Below are positions 1 through 8,927 of a stretch of DNA of 64,000 bases, one piece after another. How positions within the stretch are numbered: position 1 is the first letter of the stretch; every line of letters begins with the position of its first letter. A program made the position numbers and the translations under genes. This stretch comes from Salinactinospora qingdaonensis (lineage in GTDB: Bacteria > Actinomycetota > Actinomycetes > Streptosporangiales > Streptosporangiaceae), in contig NZ_BAABDD010000011.1 in the NCBI RefSeq assembly GCF_039539445.1, positions 1 to 64,000 on the forward strand, in the 5' to 3' direction. The notes beneath the pieces are model-generated. The model made no database searches. It was not told the origin of the DNA and saw only the letters and a list, made by a program, of their open reading frames with translations.

Positions 1-451
1 CACCCCAGCCATAGCCCACCCCAGGCTGCCGAGATCGCGAAGCGATCGAGGCACGAGCCACGGGAAACCCTGCGCACTCTCCTCCAGCCAGAGCCCTCCC
101 CCGCCGCACGCCTCCCGGGGGTAGCGCACCATTAAGCGCAGGAACACGCGAGAACCGGACCCGAATAACGGGACGAACCAGACACAAAAGGGCCAGTGGC
201 TGCGCTTGGTGTTACCCCTGCCCTCAACGAGCGTTGCGCGCGGCGATCCCAGCTCGCCGCGATCAGGCCACCTCTCACCCCACCACCCTTCACTACCAGC
301 CAGTACCCCCAAGCTGCGGGACCAACCCACCACCCCCCACTCCGCCTTCGCCGCGCTCCTCCCCTATCCGCGGGATCGGCTTCCACCACCGGATATCGCG
401 CAGGCTCGGACCGGATACCAAAGGAAACGTGGCAGCGGAGGCGAGGTCCGC
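1..451. other. Non-coding left edge of the window
   Basis: No credible gene is seen here; the overlapping open frames are arginine/proline-rich and look like nothing known. The stretch lies downstream of the FAD oxidoreductase and holds one copy of the interspersed repeat described separately. The gene to the left is outside the window. Confidence 0.5.
17..68 (+). repeat. Interspersed palindromic-core repeat, copy A
   Basis: It starts CACCCCAGG, contains GATCGCGAAGCGATC (a GATCGC/GCGATC dyad) and ends CGGGAAAC. Matching copies lie at 30161-30207, 30403-30454, 54749-54802 and 55097-55136. In the paired copies a minus-oriented copy lies to the left of a plus-oriented one, so a partner could lie just outside the window. 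Confidence 0.6.
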
Positions 452-1891
452 TCAGCGGCGAGGGAGGCGGCCAGCCACGCGGGCCAAAGCCGAGGTTCGG
501 GAGCCACGGTTGTCCTCCCGACGGTCGGCGGTGCGGTAGAGGCCATGGCTGACCCGAGTTCCGACCCAGCGCAGCGGCTCGGGCCGCCATACGCGACCGG
601 TGTGACCGACCCAAGGCAACTGGGTGAGGTCGGTAGCGCGCTCCAGTACCAGATCGCGCAGTGTACGACCGGCGAGGTTCGCGGCGGCGACGCCGCTGCT
701 CCCGTAACCGCCGGCCCAGGCCAGCCCGCTCTGGCGGTCCAGATCGACGGTCGGGCACCAGTCGCGGGCAACCGCGAGAACACCGGACCAGGCGTGGGCC
801 ACCGGGGTCTGGGCGACGCTGGGGAACAGCCGCGTCAGCGCACGCCACAATTCGGCGATGGTCTGAGGGCGCGTAACTCCCTTGTCGTCGCGCTCGGAGC
901 CGAACCGGTAGGGCACGCCCGGCCCACCGATGGCGATCCGGCCGTCAGCAGTGCGCTGTAGGTAGTTGGCGGCGTGGGCGACGTCGCCAAGCACGTCGCA
1001 GTCGTGCCAGCCGATGTATTCCCACAGTTCGGCAGGGAGCGGCTCGGTGACAATCATGGAACTGCTGACCGGCTGCCACTGGCGGCGATGCCCGCTGAGA
1101 GCGGCGGTGAAGCCCTCGGTCGCGCGGATGACATGCTCGGCACGCACGGCGCCGGCGGCGGTGACTGCGGCGGCCGGTTGCGCGCCGTCGCGGGGACGGA
1201 TCTCGGTGACGAGCGTGTCCTCGAAAATGTCGACGCCCATCCGCTCCACAACAGCGGCCAGGCCAGCGGCGAGCTTGGCCGGCTGGATGCGGGCGGCGTG
1301 GGGGCTGTGGGCCATGGCGAGGGCCCCGGCGACCCGCAGCTCGTGGTCGGGGTCCAGCAGAGAGACGTCCTCATCGGGCCAGTACCCCCACTCCTGGAGG
1401 TAGCGGACCTCCTCGTGCAGCCGGGCCTGCTGGGCGGCGTTGCAAGCGATGAGGCGCATCCCGCCCTTGACCACGTCGGCGTCGATGTTTTCGGTCTTGG
1501 TGACGGCGATGACCTCATCGACGGTGTCCATCATGGCGCGCTGGAGGGCGACAACGGCGGCCTTGCCGTGGGAGGCGGCGTAGCGTTCCCGCGATCCGGA
1601 GAACTCGGCGGAGAGCCAGCCGCCGTTACGACCCGAGGCGCCGAAACCGCAGAACTCGCGTTCCAGGACTGCCACGCGCAGGTCGGGTCGGGCCTTTTTG
1701 AGGTAGTAGGCGCTCCACAGGCCGGTGTATCCGCCGCCGACGATGCACACGTCGTAGTCGGCGGGTCCGGGCAGCGCACGACGGCGCTCGGTGGTCCCGA
1801 GTTGGCGGTGCCAGAAAGACACCCTGCCGTTGCGGAACTCGGTGGAACGCGGGATGGCGCGCATCTCGGCCGCGCTAGCGATGAGTTTCAT
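452..1891 (-). CDS. FAD-dependent amine/glycine oxidase-type oxidoreductase (DAO family)
   Basis: This is a 479-residue flavoprotein. The nucleotide-binding motif VGGGYTG is at about residues 51-57 and is followed by a basic/acidic strand ending VLERE, the classic Rossmann pattern for FAD. Further on, CGFGASGRNGG resembles the FAD-contact segment of DadA/PuuB-type oxidases. Enzymes of this family oxidise amines or D-amino acids (for example gamma-glutamylputrescine) and release peroxide; the substrate cannot be read from sequence. It has about 42 N-terminal residues before the FAD domain, as PuuB-like proteins do. The PPOX-like gene ends 77 bp upstream on the same strand, so they may be co-transcribed. 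The family is secure, the substrate is not. Confidence 0.85.
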   Translation of the reverse strand: MKLIASAAEMRAIPRSTEFRNGRVSFWHRQLGTTERRRALPGPADYDVCIVGGGYTGLWSAYYLKKARPDLRVAVLEREFCGFGASGRNGGWLSAEFSGSRERYAASHGKAAVVALQRAMMDTVDEVIAVTKTENIDADVVKGGMRLIACNAAQQARLHEEVRYLQEWGYWPDEDVSLLDPDHELRVAGALAMAHSPHAARIQPAKLAAGLAAVVERMGVDIFEDTLVTEIRPRDGAQPAAAVTAAGAVRAEHVIRATEGFTAALSGHRRQWQPVSSSMIVTEPLPAELWEYIGWHDCDVLGDVAHAANYLQRTADGRIAIGGPGVPYRFGSERDDKGVTRPQTIAELWRALTRLFPSVAQTPVAHAWSGVLAVARDWCPTVDLDRQSGLAWAGGYGSSGVAAANLAGRTLRDLVLERATDLTQLPWVGHTGRVWRPEPLRWVGTRVSHGLYRTADRREDNRGSRTSALARVAGRLPRR

Positions 1892-1968
1892 GAGGGGATC
1901 TTCTTCCCAGGCTCATCCGTCCAGGTTCGCGCTGGGGGCGGGGGCGAATCGGTACGGGCGGTTGCGTG

Positions 1969-2622
1969 TCAGTAGAGGTTGGTCTCGGCGTCGTGGCGCA
2001 GGCCGGCGTCGATACGGTCAGCGGTCTCGTCGACCCTCAGTTGGTCTTTGAGCACGCGGCCCAGTGAGGCCAGCCCCGAGGCGTCGGGCCAGGCGTGGGG
2101 GTGCCACAGGGACGAGCGGCGCAGTGCCTTGGCGCAGTGGAAGAACACCTCACGCGCGTAGACCCGGATGGCCAGCTTCGGCATGCGGCCGTTGACGGCC
2201 ATGTCGGCGAGGAAGGGGGCAGCGGCCACGAGTTCGGCGTGACCGTTGACGCGCACGACCTCTTCTCGGCCGGGAACGCAGAACAGCAGGCCCACCTGTG
2301 GGTGGTCGATGATGTTGACGAGGCTGTCGGCGCGGCGGTTACCGGGGCGTTCGGGGAGGGCGAGGGTGTGCTCGTCGAGGACGTGGAAGCCACCGGGGCG
2401 TTCGCCGCGCGGGGAGACATCGCAGGAGCCGTCGGCGCCGGAGGTGGCCAGCAGCGCCAGTGGGGCGCACGCGATGAAGGCGCAGACGTGGGCGTCGATA
2501 CGGCCGATGTCTTTGTCCAGCACAGTCGAGTGGGGGTCACCGATGATCGCGCGCAACGAGTCCCGGTCGGTGATGACTGTCTCCGAGGCGGCTGCCAGGT
2601 GGCCCCCGGTTGGGTTGTTCAT
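1969..2622 (-). CDS. Pyridoxamine 5'-phosphate oxidase-family protein
   Basis: The product is 217 residues from the ATG at 2622, which has a GGAGGT ribosome site 5 bases upstream; a longer reading to 2745 would lack this. It has the split-barrel flavin-binding look of PPOX-like proteins: LALLATSGADG followed by CDVSPRGE, then a segment with NIIDHPQVGLLF and VRVNGHAEL. Residues near the C-terminus (FFHCAKALRRS) match the MSMEG_1061-type subgroup. Such proteins bind FMN or F420 and often act as small-molecule reductases; the true substrate is unknown. Its position just upstream of the flavin amine oxidase suggests a shared pathway, but this is inference. Confidence 0.8.
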   Translation of the reverse strand: MNNPTGGHLAAASETVITDRDSLRAIIGDPHSTVLDKDIGRIDAHVCAFIACAPLALLATSGADGSCDVSPRGERPGGFHVLDEHTLALPERPGNRRADSLVNIIDHPQVGLLFCVPGREEVVRVNGHAELVAAAPFLADMAVNGRMPKLAIRVYAREVFFHCAKALRRSSLWHPHAWPDASGLASLGRVLKDQLRVDETADRIDAGLRHDAETNLY

Positions 2623-2712
2623 CCAACACCTCCGAGCTGCCCCGAACCTGGGCTCGGGGCTGGGGTGAACGTCGTGGGGGGCGTATGTGCCCACCCGGCG
2701 GATTGTTGGTGG

Positions 2713-2748
2713 CGTGTGAGGGGACGGGGGCGCTGGTCCCCTCACACG
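2713..2748 (-). terminator. Strong hairpin downstream of the MarR gene
   Basis: A perfect 13-bp stem, CGTGTGAGGGGAC with GTCCCCTCACACG, encloses a 10-base loop. It lies between the MarR gene and the PPOX gene on the minus strand. No U-run follows, so it is terminator-like rather than a proven intrinsic terminator; a regulator site is an alternative. Confidence 0.45.
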
Positions 2749-2986
2749 GCCAAAGGCTCACTGCCAACGGTACGGGCAGGGTAGATCGGGCGGTCTGCCG
2801 GGTCTGGCGCCGTCGGCTATGCGAGAGGCGCGTGGCCCGCCAGTGCCGTCGGGGGCGGGTTCAGGACACGACGCGCCCGGTGGGGCCGGCGTGTCGGCTG
2901 GGACGCTGCTGCCCTGCGGTGAACACGGGCAACGTCAACGCCCCTCCCCTGGGTCAGGGTGCGACCAGTAACCTAACTCGGGCAAC

Positions 2987-3514
2987 CTAGCACGATGGCG
3001 GGCAGAGCGGTTCCTGTTCTGCTTTGCCGGACTCGTCGCGCAGGGTGCGGGCAGCCGCTGCGAAGTTACGCAGCCCTTCGGCGCCCAGCGGGGCGAGCAC
3101 GTAGCGGCGCAGCAGTTCGAGGTGTTTCTCCCTGGCGCGTTCGGCGACGTCGAGCCCACTGTCGGTGAGTTCGGCATAAGTCATGCGCCGGTCGGAGGGG
3201 CAGGCCTGGCGTCGCAGGTAGCCGCGCTGTTCCATCCGGTCGGCGAGCTTGGTGAATCCGCCGCTGCTCAGGCTCACTTCGCGGGCGAGTTGGCTCATCG
3301 GCAGCCGGTGCTCTGGGGAGCGTTGGAGTCGGAGCAGCACCTCGAACCACGGGCCGGACATGGTGGGGGAATCGGGGTCGAGCCCTTCGAGGAGGAGGGG
3401 CTGGAGTGTGTGGAACGCCTCGTGGAGCAATCCCCAGGCGGTGATGAGTTCATCGTCGGTGATGTCTGAGGTGACCGGCTCCGCTGCTGCGGTTTCACGG
3501 ATACGCGAGGTCAT
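2987..3514 (-). CDS. MarR-family transcriptional regulator
   Basis: The product is 175 residues. It has a winged-helix domain with LPMSQLAREVSLSSGGFTKL at about 71-90 (helix-turn-helix) and PSDRR near 106-110 (the wing Asp-Arg pair typical of MarR). MarR proteins are dimeric repressors that usually release DNA on binding phenolic or oxidising ligands. It lies upstream of the PPOX and FAD oxidase genes on the same strand but is separated from them by 364 bp with a strong hairpin, so regulation of those genes is possible but not shown. A long inverted repeat at 3536-3610 covers its probable promoter. Confidence 0.88.
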   Translation of the reverse strand: MTSRIRETAAAEPVTSDITDDELITAWGLLHEAFHTLQPLLLEGLDPDSPTMSGPWFEVLLRLQRSPEHRLPMSQLAREVSLSSGGFTKLADRMEQRGYLRRQACPSDRRMTYAELTDSGLDVAERAREKHLELLRRYVLAPLGAEGLRNFAAAARTLRDESGKAEQEPLCPPSC

Positions 3515-3535
3515 GGATTGTGATTGCCCCTCCCT

Positions 3536-3610
3536 GCCCGCGTCGGCGCGGCTTCACAGTTGAACATACTCAGAAAAATCTTCCCAGGAAGCGATTCTGC
3601 CGACGCGGGC
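3536..3610. repeat. 12-bp perfect inverted repeat around the marR promoter region
   Basis: GCCCGCGTCGGC (3536-3547) and GCCGACGCGGGC (3599-3610) are exact reverse complements, 51 bp apart. The enclosed AT-rich stretch includes AGTTGAACATACT, a weak dyad. This interval separates the end of pheT from the start of the MarR gene, so it probably holds the marR promoter and could act as an operator or a long-loop terminator for pheT. Confidence 0.45.
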
Positions 3611-3618
3611 GGGGCGGA

Positions 3619-6114
3619 CTATGCGCGCAAGGTCGCTCCCGTGCGCTCGGCCGCAGCGGCCACGGCGGCGTCCCGTGCCGCTGCGATTTCCTCGGTGGTC
3701 AGGGTACGCTCTGGGGCACGCAAGCGCAGCGTGTAGGCGAGCGACTTGTGTCCCTCCCCGACCTGAGCGCCGGTGTAGACGTCGAAGAGCCGGACACTCT
3801 CCAGCAGCGCGCCGGCCCCCGCGCGTAGTGCGGCCTCGACCTCGGCGGCGGGTACGGAGTCAGCGACCACCAGAGCCACGTCTTGGGTGGCCACCGGGTA
3901 GCCCGACACCGTGGGGGCGACGACACCGGTGCGCGCGCTCTCCAGGAGATCGAGGTCGACTTCCATGGCCACGGTACGTTCGGGCAAGCCGTAGGCGGCG
4001 ATGACGCGGGGATGCAGTTCCCCGGCGTGGCCGACGGCGACCTCACCCTGGGGGCCGTGAGCGTGGAGCACCGCACACCGGCCCGGGTGCCACGGGGCGT
4101 ACTGGTCGGCGTGGACAGTGAGCTCGGCGCCGACGAGCCGGCCGACCTCACGGGCGGCCTCGATGGCATCGGCCCACCCGGCGGCGCGGCCCGCCCCCCA
4201 CCACCCGGCCCACTGGCGGTCACCGGCCAGGACAGCGCCGACTCGGCGCGGTTGGTCGGGCAGCGCGGCGCGCAGCGATCCGAGTTCGGCCTCGGTGGGG
4301 CCCCGGTCCACGGTCAGGATGGGGGCACGTTCGGGCGCGTGGGCGCGTGGCTGGTAGACCAGCCCCACCTCGAACAGGGCGACGTCGTTGAAGCCGCGGC
4401 CGACGTTGCGGACCAGCGTCTTGAGCAGCCCCGGCAGCAGGGTGGTACGCATCAGGGGCTCGTCGCTGCTGAGCGGGTTGGCCAGCGTGACCGCCCGACG
4501 GCGCGGGTCGTCGGTGTCGAGTTGGAGGGCGTCGAAGTCGCCGTGCCCCACGAAGGGGTAGCTGAGCACCTCGATGAAGCCGGCCCCGGCCAGCCCCCGG
4601 CTCACCGACCGGCGTAGCCGCTGGCTCTCGGTCAGCCCGCGTCCAGCGGGGGCGCGTGGCGGGATCGAGGGGATGTTCTCGTAGCCCTCGTAGCGGATGA
4701 CCTCCTCGGTGAGGTCATTGGGGTCGGTGAGATCGGGGCGCCACGGCGGGGGGGTGACCCGCAGAGTAGTGCCGTCCTCGACGACCTCGCAGCCCACTTG
4801 GCGCAGCCGCGTCGCTGCGGTTCCCGGCGGATAGTCGACGCCGGCCACGCGAGAGGCCAGATCGGCGGCGATGACGATGGGCTCGCGCGGGGTGGTGAGG
4901 TCGATGTGGGTGAGGCCGGCCTCGATGCGGGCTCCGCCCAGTTCGGCCAGCAGGCTGACCGCGCGGGTAGCCGCGGCCAACTGCATCGCGGAGTCGATGC
5001 CGCGCTCGAAGCGCCTGGAGGACTCCGAAGCGAGCTGGTGGCGCCGCGAGGTGCGGGCGATGTGGGTTTCGGCGAAGTGGGCCGCCTCGATGAGGACCTC
5101 GGTGGACAGTTCACTGATCTCGGTAGACAGCCCGCCCATGACACCGGCGATGTTGATGGGACCCGACTTGTCGGTGATGAGGATGTCGTCGGGGTCGAGC
5201 GTGCGCGTGACGTGGTCGAGCGTCTCCAGTTGCTCGCCTTCACGCGCGGCACGCACGACGATGGGGCCGCTGAGCTTGTCGCGGTCCCAGGCGTGCAGCG
5301 GCTGCCCCATTTCGAGCATGACGTAGTTGGTGACGTCGACCGCCAGCGAGATAGCGCGCACTCCACACATGGCCAGCCGCCGCTTGAGCCACATCGGGCT
5401 GGGGGCTTGCGGGTCGAAACCGGTGACACCACGCAGCACGTAGCGCGAACACAGCGCAGGATCGGCCACCGTGGCGGGGTAGCCTTCCCCTCCGCTCTCG
5501 GGCAGCTTGACGTCGGCGGGGTCACGGAAGGCCGCCTCGTAAAGGGTGGCGACCTCGCGGGCCACCCCACGCACCGACAACGCATAGCCCCGATCGGGGG
5601 TGACGGCGATGTCGAGAACCTCGTCGCGCAGCCCCAGCAGCTCGAAGGCGTCGGCGCCGGGAGCGGCCAGACCCTGGTCCAAGACGAGGATGCCGGCGTG
5701 GTCCTCCCATAGCCCCAGCTCGGTGGGAGAGCAGATCATGCCTTCCGAGACTTTGCCGTAGGTCGTGCGTGCCGAGATGGCGAACCCGCCGGGCAGGACC
5801 GCGCCCGGCAGCGCCACCACGACCAGGTCACCTTCGGAGAAGTTGCGGGCGCCGCAGACGATGTGCTGCTCCTCGCCGGTGCCGTTGGCCTCGCCAACGT
5901 CGACACGGCAGTAGCGGATGGGCTTTTTGAAGCCGGTCAGCTCCTCGATGCTGAGGACACGGCCGACCACGAGCGGGCCGGTGATGTCGGTCCCCAGTTC
6001 GTCGACGGTCTCGACCTCCAGGCCCGCTGTGATGAGCCGGGTGGCTACGTCGCGAGCCGTGACGTCGGCGGGCAGGTCGACGTAGTCGCGTAGCCAGGAA
6101 ACGGGGACGCGCAT
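3619..6114 (-). CDS. pheT: Phenylalanine-tRNA ligase beta subunit
   Basis: The product is 831 residues from the ATG at 6114, whose first base is shared with the pheS stop codon (TGATG), so the two subunits are translationally coupled. The start MRVPVSWLRDYV is the normal PheT N-terminus. Order of domains: EMAP-like tRNA-binding domain (about 40-150), B3/B4 domain with the editing site, B5 domain, catalytic-like core, and a C-terminal anticodon-binding domain beginning near SGYPVATQDVALVV. With PheS it forms the alpha2-beta2 enzyme that charges tRNA-Phe and removes mischarged tyrosine. Length and domains are complete; nothing unusual was seen. Confidence 0.97.
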   Translation of the reverse strand: MRVPVSWLRDYVDLPADVTARDVATRLITAGLEVETVDELGTDITGPLVVGRVLSIEELTGFKKPIRYCRVDVGEANGTGEEQHIVCGARNFSEGDLVVVALPGAVLPGGFAISARTTYGKVSEGMICSPTELGLWEDHAGILVLDQGLAAPGADAFELLGLRDEVLDIAVTPDRGYALSVRGVAREVATLYEAAFRDPADVKLPESGGEGYPATVADPALCSRYVLRGVTGFDPQAPSPMWLKRRLAMCGVRAISLAVDVTNYVMLEMGQPLHAWDRDKLSGPIVVRAAREGEQLETLDHVTRTLDPDDILITDKSGPINIAGVMGGLSTEISELSTEVLIEAAHFAETHIARTSRRHQLASESSRRFERGIDSAMQLAAATRAVSLLAELGGARIEAGLTHIDLTTPREPIVIAADLASRVAGVDYPPGTAATRLRQVGCEVVEDGTTLRVTPPPWRPDLTDPNDLTEEVIRYEGYENIPSIPPRAPAGRGLTESQRLRRSVSRGLAGAGFIEVLSYPFVGHGDFDALQLDTDDPRRRAVTLANPLSSDEPLMRTTLLPGLLKTLVRNVGRGFNDVALFEVGLVYQPRAHAPERAPILTVDRGPTEAELGSLRAALPDQPRRVGAVLAGDRQWAGWWGAGRAAGWADAIEAAREVGRLVGAELTVHADQYAPWHPGRCAVLHAHGPQGEVAVGHAGELHPRVIAAYGLPERTVAMEVDLDLLESARTGVVAPTVSGYPVATQDVALVVADSVPAAEVEAALRAGAGALLESVRLFDVYTGAQVGEGHKSLAYTLRLRAPERTLTTEEIAAARDAAVAAAAERTGATLRA

Positions 6115-7232
6115 CAGATCTCCATCCCGAAAGCCGAGGTGAACCGCACATCTCCCTCGACCATGTCGTGCATGTCGGAAACACCGTGAGCGAACATCAG
6201 GGTCCGCTCCACCCCCAGGCCGAACGCCCAGCCGCTGTAGCGCTCGGTGTCGACGCCGGCAGCGGTGAGGACCCGCGGGTTGACGATGCCGCAGCCGGCC
6301 ACCTCGATCCACCCCTCCGAACCGCAGGTACGGCAGGGACGGTCGGGGTTGCCCACCGAGGCTCCACGGCAGACGAAGCACTGCATGTCCACTTCGGCCG
6401 ACGGCTCGGTGAAGGGGAAGTAGGACGGGCGGAAGCGGGTCTTGAGCCCGGCGCCGAACATGCCCGACACGAAGGCGTCAATGGCGCCACGCAGGTGCGC
6501 CATGGTGATGCCCTCGTCGACGACCAGCCCCTCTAGTTGGTGGAACACCGGGGTGTGGGTGGCGTCGAGCTCGTCGGTGCGAAACGTCTTGCCGGGAGCG
6601 ACCACGTAGACCGGTGGCTCCCGGTCGAGCAGGGCCCGGACCTGCACCGGTGAGGTGTGCGTGCGCAGGACCATGTTGGAGGGGCCGCCGGAGGGGGCCT
6701 CGACGAAGAAGGTGTCCTGCATGGTGCGCGCCGGGTGGTCGGGCAGGAAGTTGAGCGCGTCAAAGTTGAACCACTCGGCTTCGATCTCGGGCCCCTCGGC
6801 CACCTCGAAACCCATCCCGACGAAGATGTCGGTCATGCGCTCGGCGATGGTGGTCAGCGGGTGCCGGGCGCCGCGCTGAGACCGGTCCCAGGGCAAGGTG
6901 ACGTCGACGGCCTCCTCGACGAGGACACGGGCGTCGCGCTCCGCCTCCAGTTCGGCCTGGCGGGCCTTGATCGCCTCGGAGATCTCGCGCCTGGCGCCCC
7001 CCACCCGCTTGCCGGCGTCGGCGCGCGCCGCGGGAGGCAGTGCCCCGATCTCACGGTTGGCCAGTGCCAAGGGCGACCGGTCGCCGGCGTGGGCGAGGCG
7101 CACTTCCTTGAGTTGCTCCAGGCTGGCCGCCTCGGCGACGGCTCGCAGCGCCTCGTCGCGCATGCGGGCGACCTCGTCCGGGTGGAGAGGGGTCACCTCG
7201 ACGGGGTCGTAGGAATTATTGGGTGCAGACAT
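6114..7232 (-). CDS. pheS: Phenylalanine-tRNA ligase alpha subunit
   Basis: The product is 372 residues, the usual bacterial length. It has an N-terminal coiled-coil arm (about 20-105) that contacts tRNA, then the class II catalytic core with motif 2 around FRTDELDATHTPVFHQ and motif 3 GLGVERTLMF at about 338-347. It contributes the aminoacylation site of the PheS2-PheT2 enzyme. It overlaps pheT by one base. The 123-bp gap before it, after the sensor kinase gene, holds two strong hairpins, the nearer ending beside the ribosome site. Confidence 0.97.
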   Translation of the reverse strand: MSAPNNSYDPVEVTPLHPDEVARMRDEALRAVAEAASLEQLKEVRLAHAGDRSPLALANREIGALPPAARADAGKRVGGARREISEAIKARQAELEAERDARVLVEEAVDVTLPWDRSQRGARHPLTTIAERMTDIFVGMGFEVAEGPEIEAEWFNFDALNFLPDHPARTMQDTFFVEAPSGGPSNMVLRTHTSPVQVRALLDREPPVYVVAPGKTFRTDELDATHTPVFHQLEGLVVDEGITMAHLRGAIDAFVSGMFGAGLKTRFRPSYFPFTEPSAEVDMQCFVCRGASVGNPDRPCRTCGSEGWIEVAGCGIVNPRVLTAAGVDTERYSGWAFGLGVERTLMFAHGVSDMHDMVEGDVRFTSAFGMEI

Positions 7233-7246
7233 GGTGATTGCCTCGC

Positions 7247-7302
7247 GCCGCCCGCGCCGCAGGCGCGGCGGCTGTCACGGTCCACCTCCCGTGGAGGTGG
7301 AC
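7247..7302 (-). promoter_or_regulatory. Two tandem hairpins in the pheS leader
   Basis: The distal hairpin pairs GTCCACCTCC with GGAGGTGGAC (7280-7302, loop CGT). The proximal one pairs GCCG..CCGCGCC with GGCGCGG..CGGC (7247-7272, one bulged base) and ends just before the GAGG ribosome site of pheS. They could terminate the upstream transcript or control pheS translation. A small reading frame crosses them but has no phenylalanine codons, so a classic phe attenuator is not supported. Confidence 0.35.
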
Positions 7303-7355
7303 GCAGAGCCGACACGTTGAGCTTGCGGTTCGCCCGCCGCATGGTCCGGATTCGC

Positions 7356-8528
7356 TCAGGCGAACTCAGGAGTACCGGCGGGCATGATAAATCGGAACTC
7401 CGCGCCGCCGCTGGGGGCGCGCCCGACCGTGATCGTGCCGCCGTGGGCCTCGATGAGCCCTTTAACGATGAAGAGCCCCAGACCGGTGCCGCCACGGCGC
7501 TTACCGCGCCAGAACTGGCGAAAGACGCGCGGGATGGCCTCAGGCGCGATGCCCTCGCCCTCGTCGCGCACAGACACCGCCGCTCCTCCCTCGTGTGGCT
7601 CGATCACAACAGTGACAGTACCAGCGCCGTGCCGCACGGCGTTTTCGACGAGGTTGGTGATGATCTGGTCGACCTTGTCGACGTCGAGCCACATCTCCGG
7701 CAGCGGTCCGTTGACATCCAACTGGAACCGCTCGGCGGGCTCACCGGCCACGACTCGACCGTCGATGATCTTGCGGGCGCGTTCGGCGAGATCGACCACC
7801 TGGCGACGCAGCTCCAACCGGCCGGACTCGATGCGGGAGATGTCGAGCAGTTCGGTGATCAGCCGCGTTACCCGGTCGGCGTCGGCATTGACGGTACGCA
7901 GCATGAAGAGCTTCTGGGGTTCGGTGAAGCTCTCCCATTTGGCGAGCAGGGTCGCTGTGAAGCCTTTGACGCTGGTCAACGGGGAACGTAGCTCGTGGGC
8001 CACAGTGGAGACGAGATCGGCCCGACTACGTTCGTGACGCGAACGATGCGTGGCATCACGCAGAGTAACAACTAGGCGCACTAGGTCACCGCCGCGATGG
8101 GCACGCACATAGCGGGCCGACATGAGGATCTCGCGGCCGTCCGTCAGATACAGCAGCCGCTCGGGCTGGCGGGTGCGGGTACGCAACCCGTCATAGGGGT
8201 CGGTGCACTCCCACCAGTCGCGCCCCTCAGCATCGTAGAGCGGAAGCACCTCGCGCAAGGGCCGGCCCAGCATCGCCGTCGCCGCTGTCCGGGTGAGCCG
8301 GGCCGCCATATGGTTGAAGATCACCACCCGGCCGAAGTGGTCGGCTACCACCAAACCGTCGGGTAGTTCGTCGGCGCCGATGCGGTCGCCCGCGGCGAGC
8401 GGAGTGTCTCTCACTTCACCCGCTGCCGGCTCCGCTGGAACGGGCTGAGCGCTGTACAACCCGCGGGACGCACCATCCGCCGACTGGTCGCCGCCCACGA
8501 CCGCCTCCCAAGCCATATATGTGCACAT
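7356..8528 (-). CDS. PAS-domain sensor histidine kinase, soluble and without adjacent regulator
   Basis: The product is 390 residues. A PAS-like domain spans about 50-160. The phosphoacceptor histidine is H178 in VSTVAHELRSPLTS, followed by a HATPase domain with N-box NLVENAVRH (292-300), G1 box DEGEG (322-326) and G2 box GGTGLGLF (346-353), so catalysis should be intact. No membrane segment is visible, suggesting a cytoplasmic sensor. No response regulator gene is nearby. I recall a similar kinase between the rRNA methylase and pheS in other actinobacteria, which would make this a conserved neighbour rather than an insertion. The stimulus is unknown. An ATG at 8516 is an alternative start. 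Confidence 0.9.
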   Translation of the reverse strand: MCTYMAWEAVVGGDQSADGASRGLYSAQPVPAEPAAGEVRDTPLAAGDRIGADELPDGLVVADHFGRVVIFNHMAARLTRTAATAMLGRPLREVLPLYDAEGRDWWECTDPYDGLRTRTRQPERLLYLTDGREILMSARYVRAHRGGDLVRLVVTLRDATHRSRHERSRADLVSTVAHELRSPLTSVKGFTATLLAKWESFTEPQKLFMLRTVNADADRVTRLITELLDISRIESGRLELRRQVVDLAERARKIIDGRVVAGEPAERFQLDVNGPLPEMWLDVDKVDQIITNLVENAVRHGAGTVTVVIEPHEGGAAVSVRDEGEGIAPEAIPRVFRQFWRGKRRGGTGLGLFIVKGLIEAHGGTITVGRAPSGGAEFRFIMPAGTPEFA

Positions 8529-8927
8529 CCGCGCCGCTGAGTGCGAATCCGCTCGTCTTTTCCGCCGCCGAATTCCGAATCAGCCGACGACACCACCGAA
8601 AATCAGTACCCGCTTATCGCGCCCGCTACGCACCCGCAGGCGTGCCTGTGCCACGCATGCGCGGTACCGAATGCGGTCGGCCGCCGGGCCCCTTCTCGCG
8701 GCACTGAGCGTATCGGCAACCGTGGGTAGGCGAGCAACCCAATCCAACCCACCTCTTCAGTGGTTTTTAATCGGGATTCCGACAAACCACGACAATGCAC
8801 TTTTCCAGCCAGGGAGCCGCGCGACCCGCACCAGGAAAGATGCAGGTAATACCCGTGTTACGGGTAGTTACGCCTATAAGGCATAGCGCTCACCGCCATG
8901 GGCTGATGTCCCGTATCCGACAGGGAT
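8529..8927. other. 400-bp gap between the rRNA methylase and the sensor kinase
   Basis: No gene is seen. It is AT-richer than its surroundings around 8755-8885 and probably carries the promoter of the kinase gene. An imperfect hairpin at 8900-8934 (GGGCTGA..TCCC with GGGA..CAGCCC) overlaps the methylase stop codon and may end that transcript. Confidence 0.4.

Noticed and set aside
7193..7495. Small frame before pheS as a phenylalanine leader peptide
   Set aside because: It has no Phe codons and overlaps both flanking genes; a classic attenuator is not supported.
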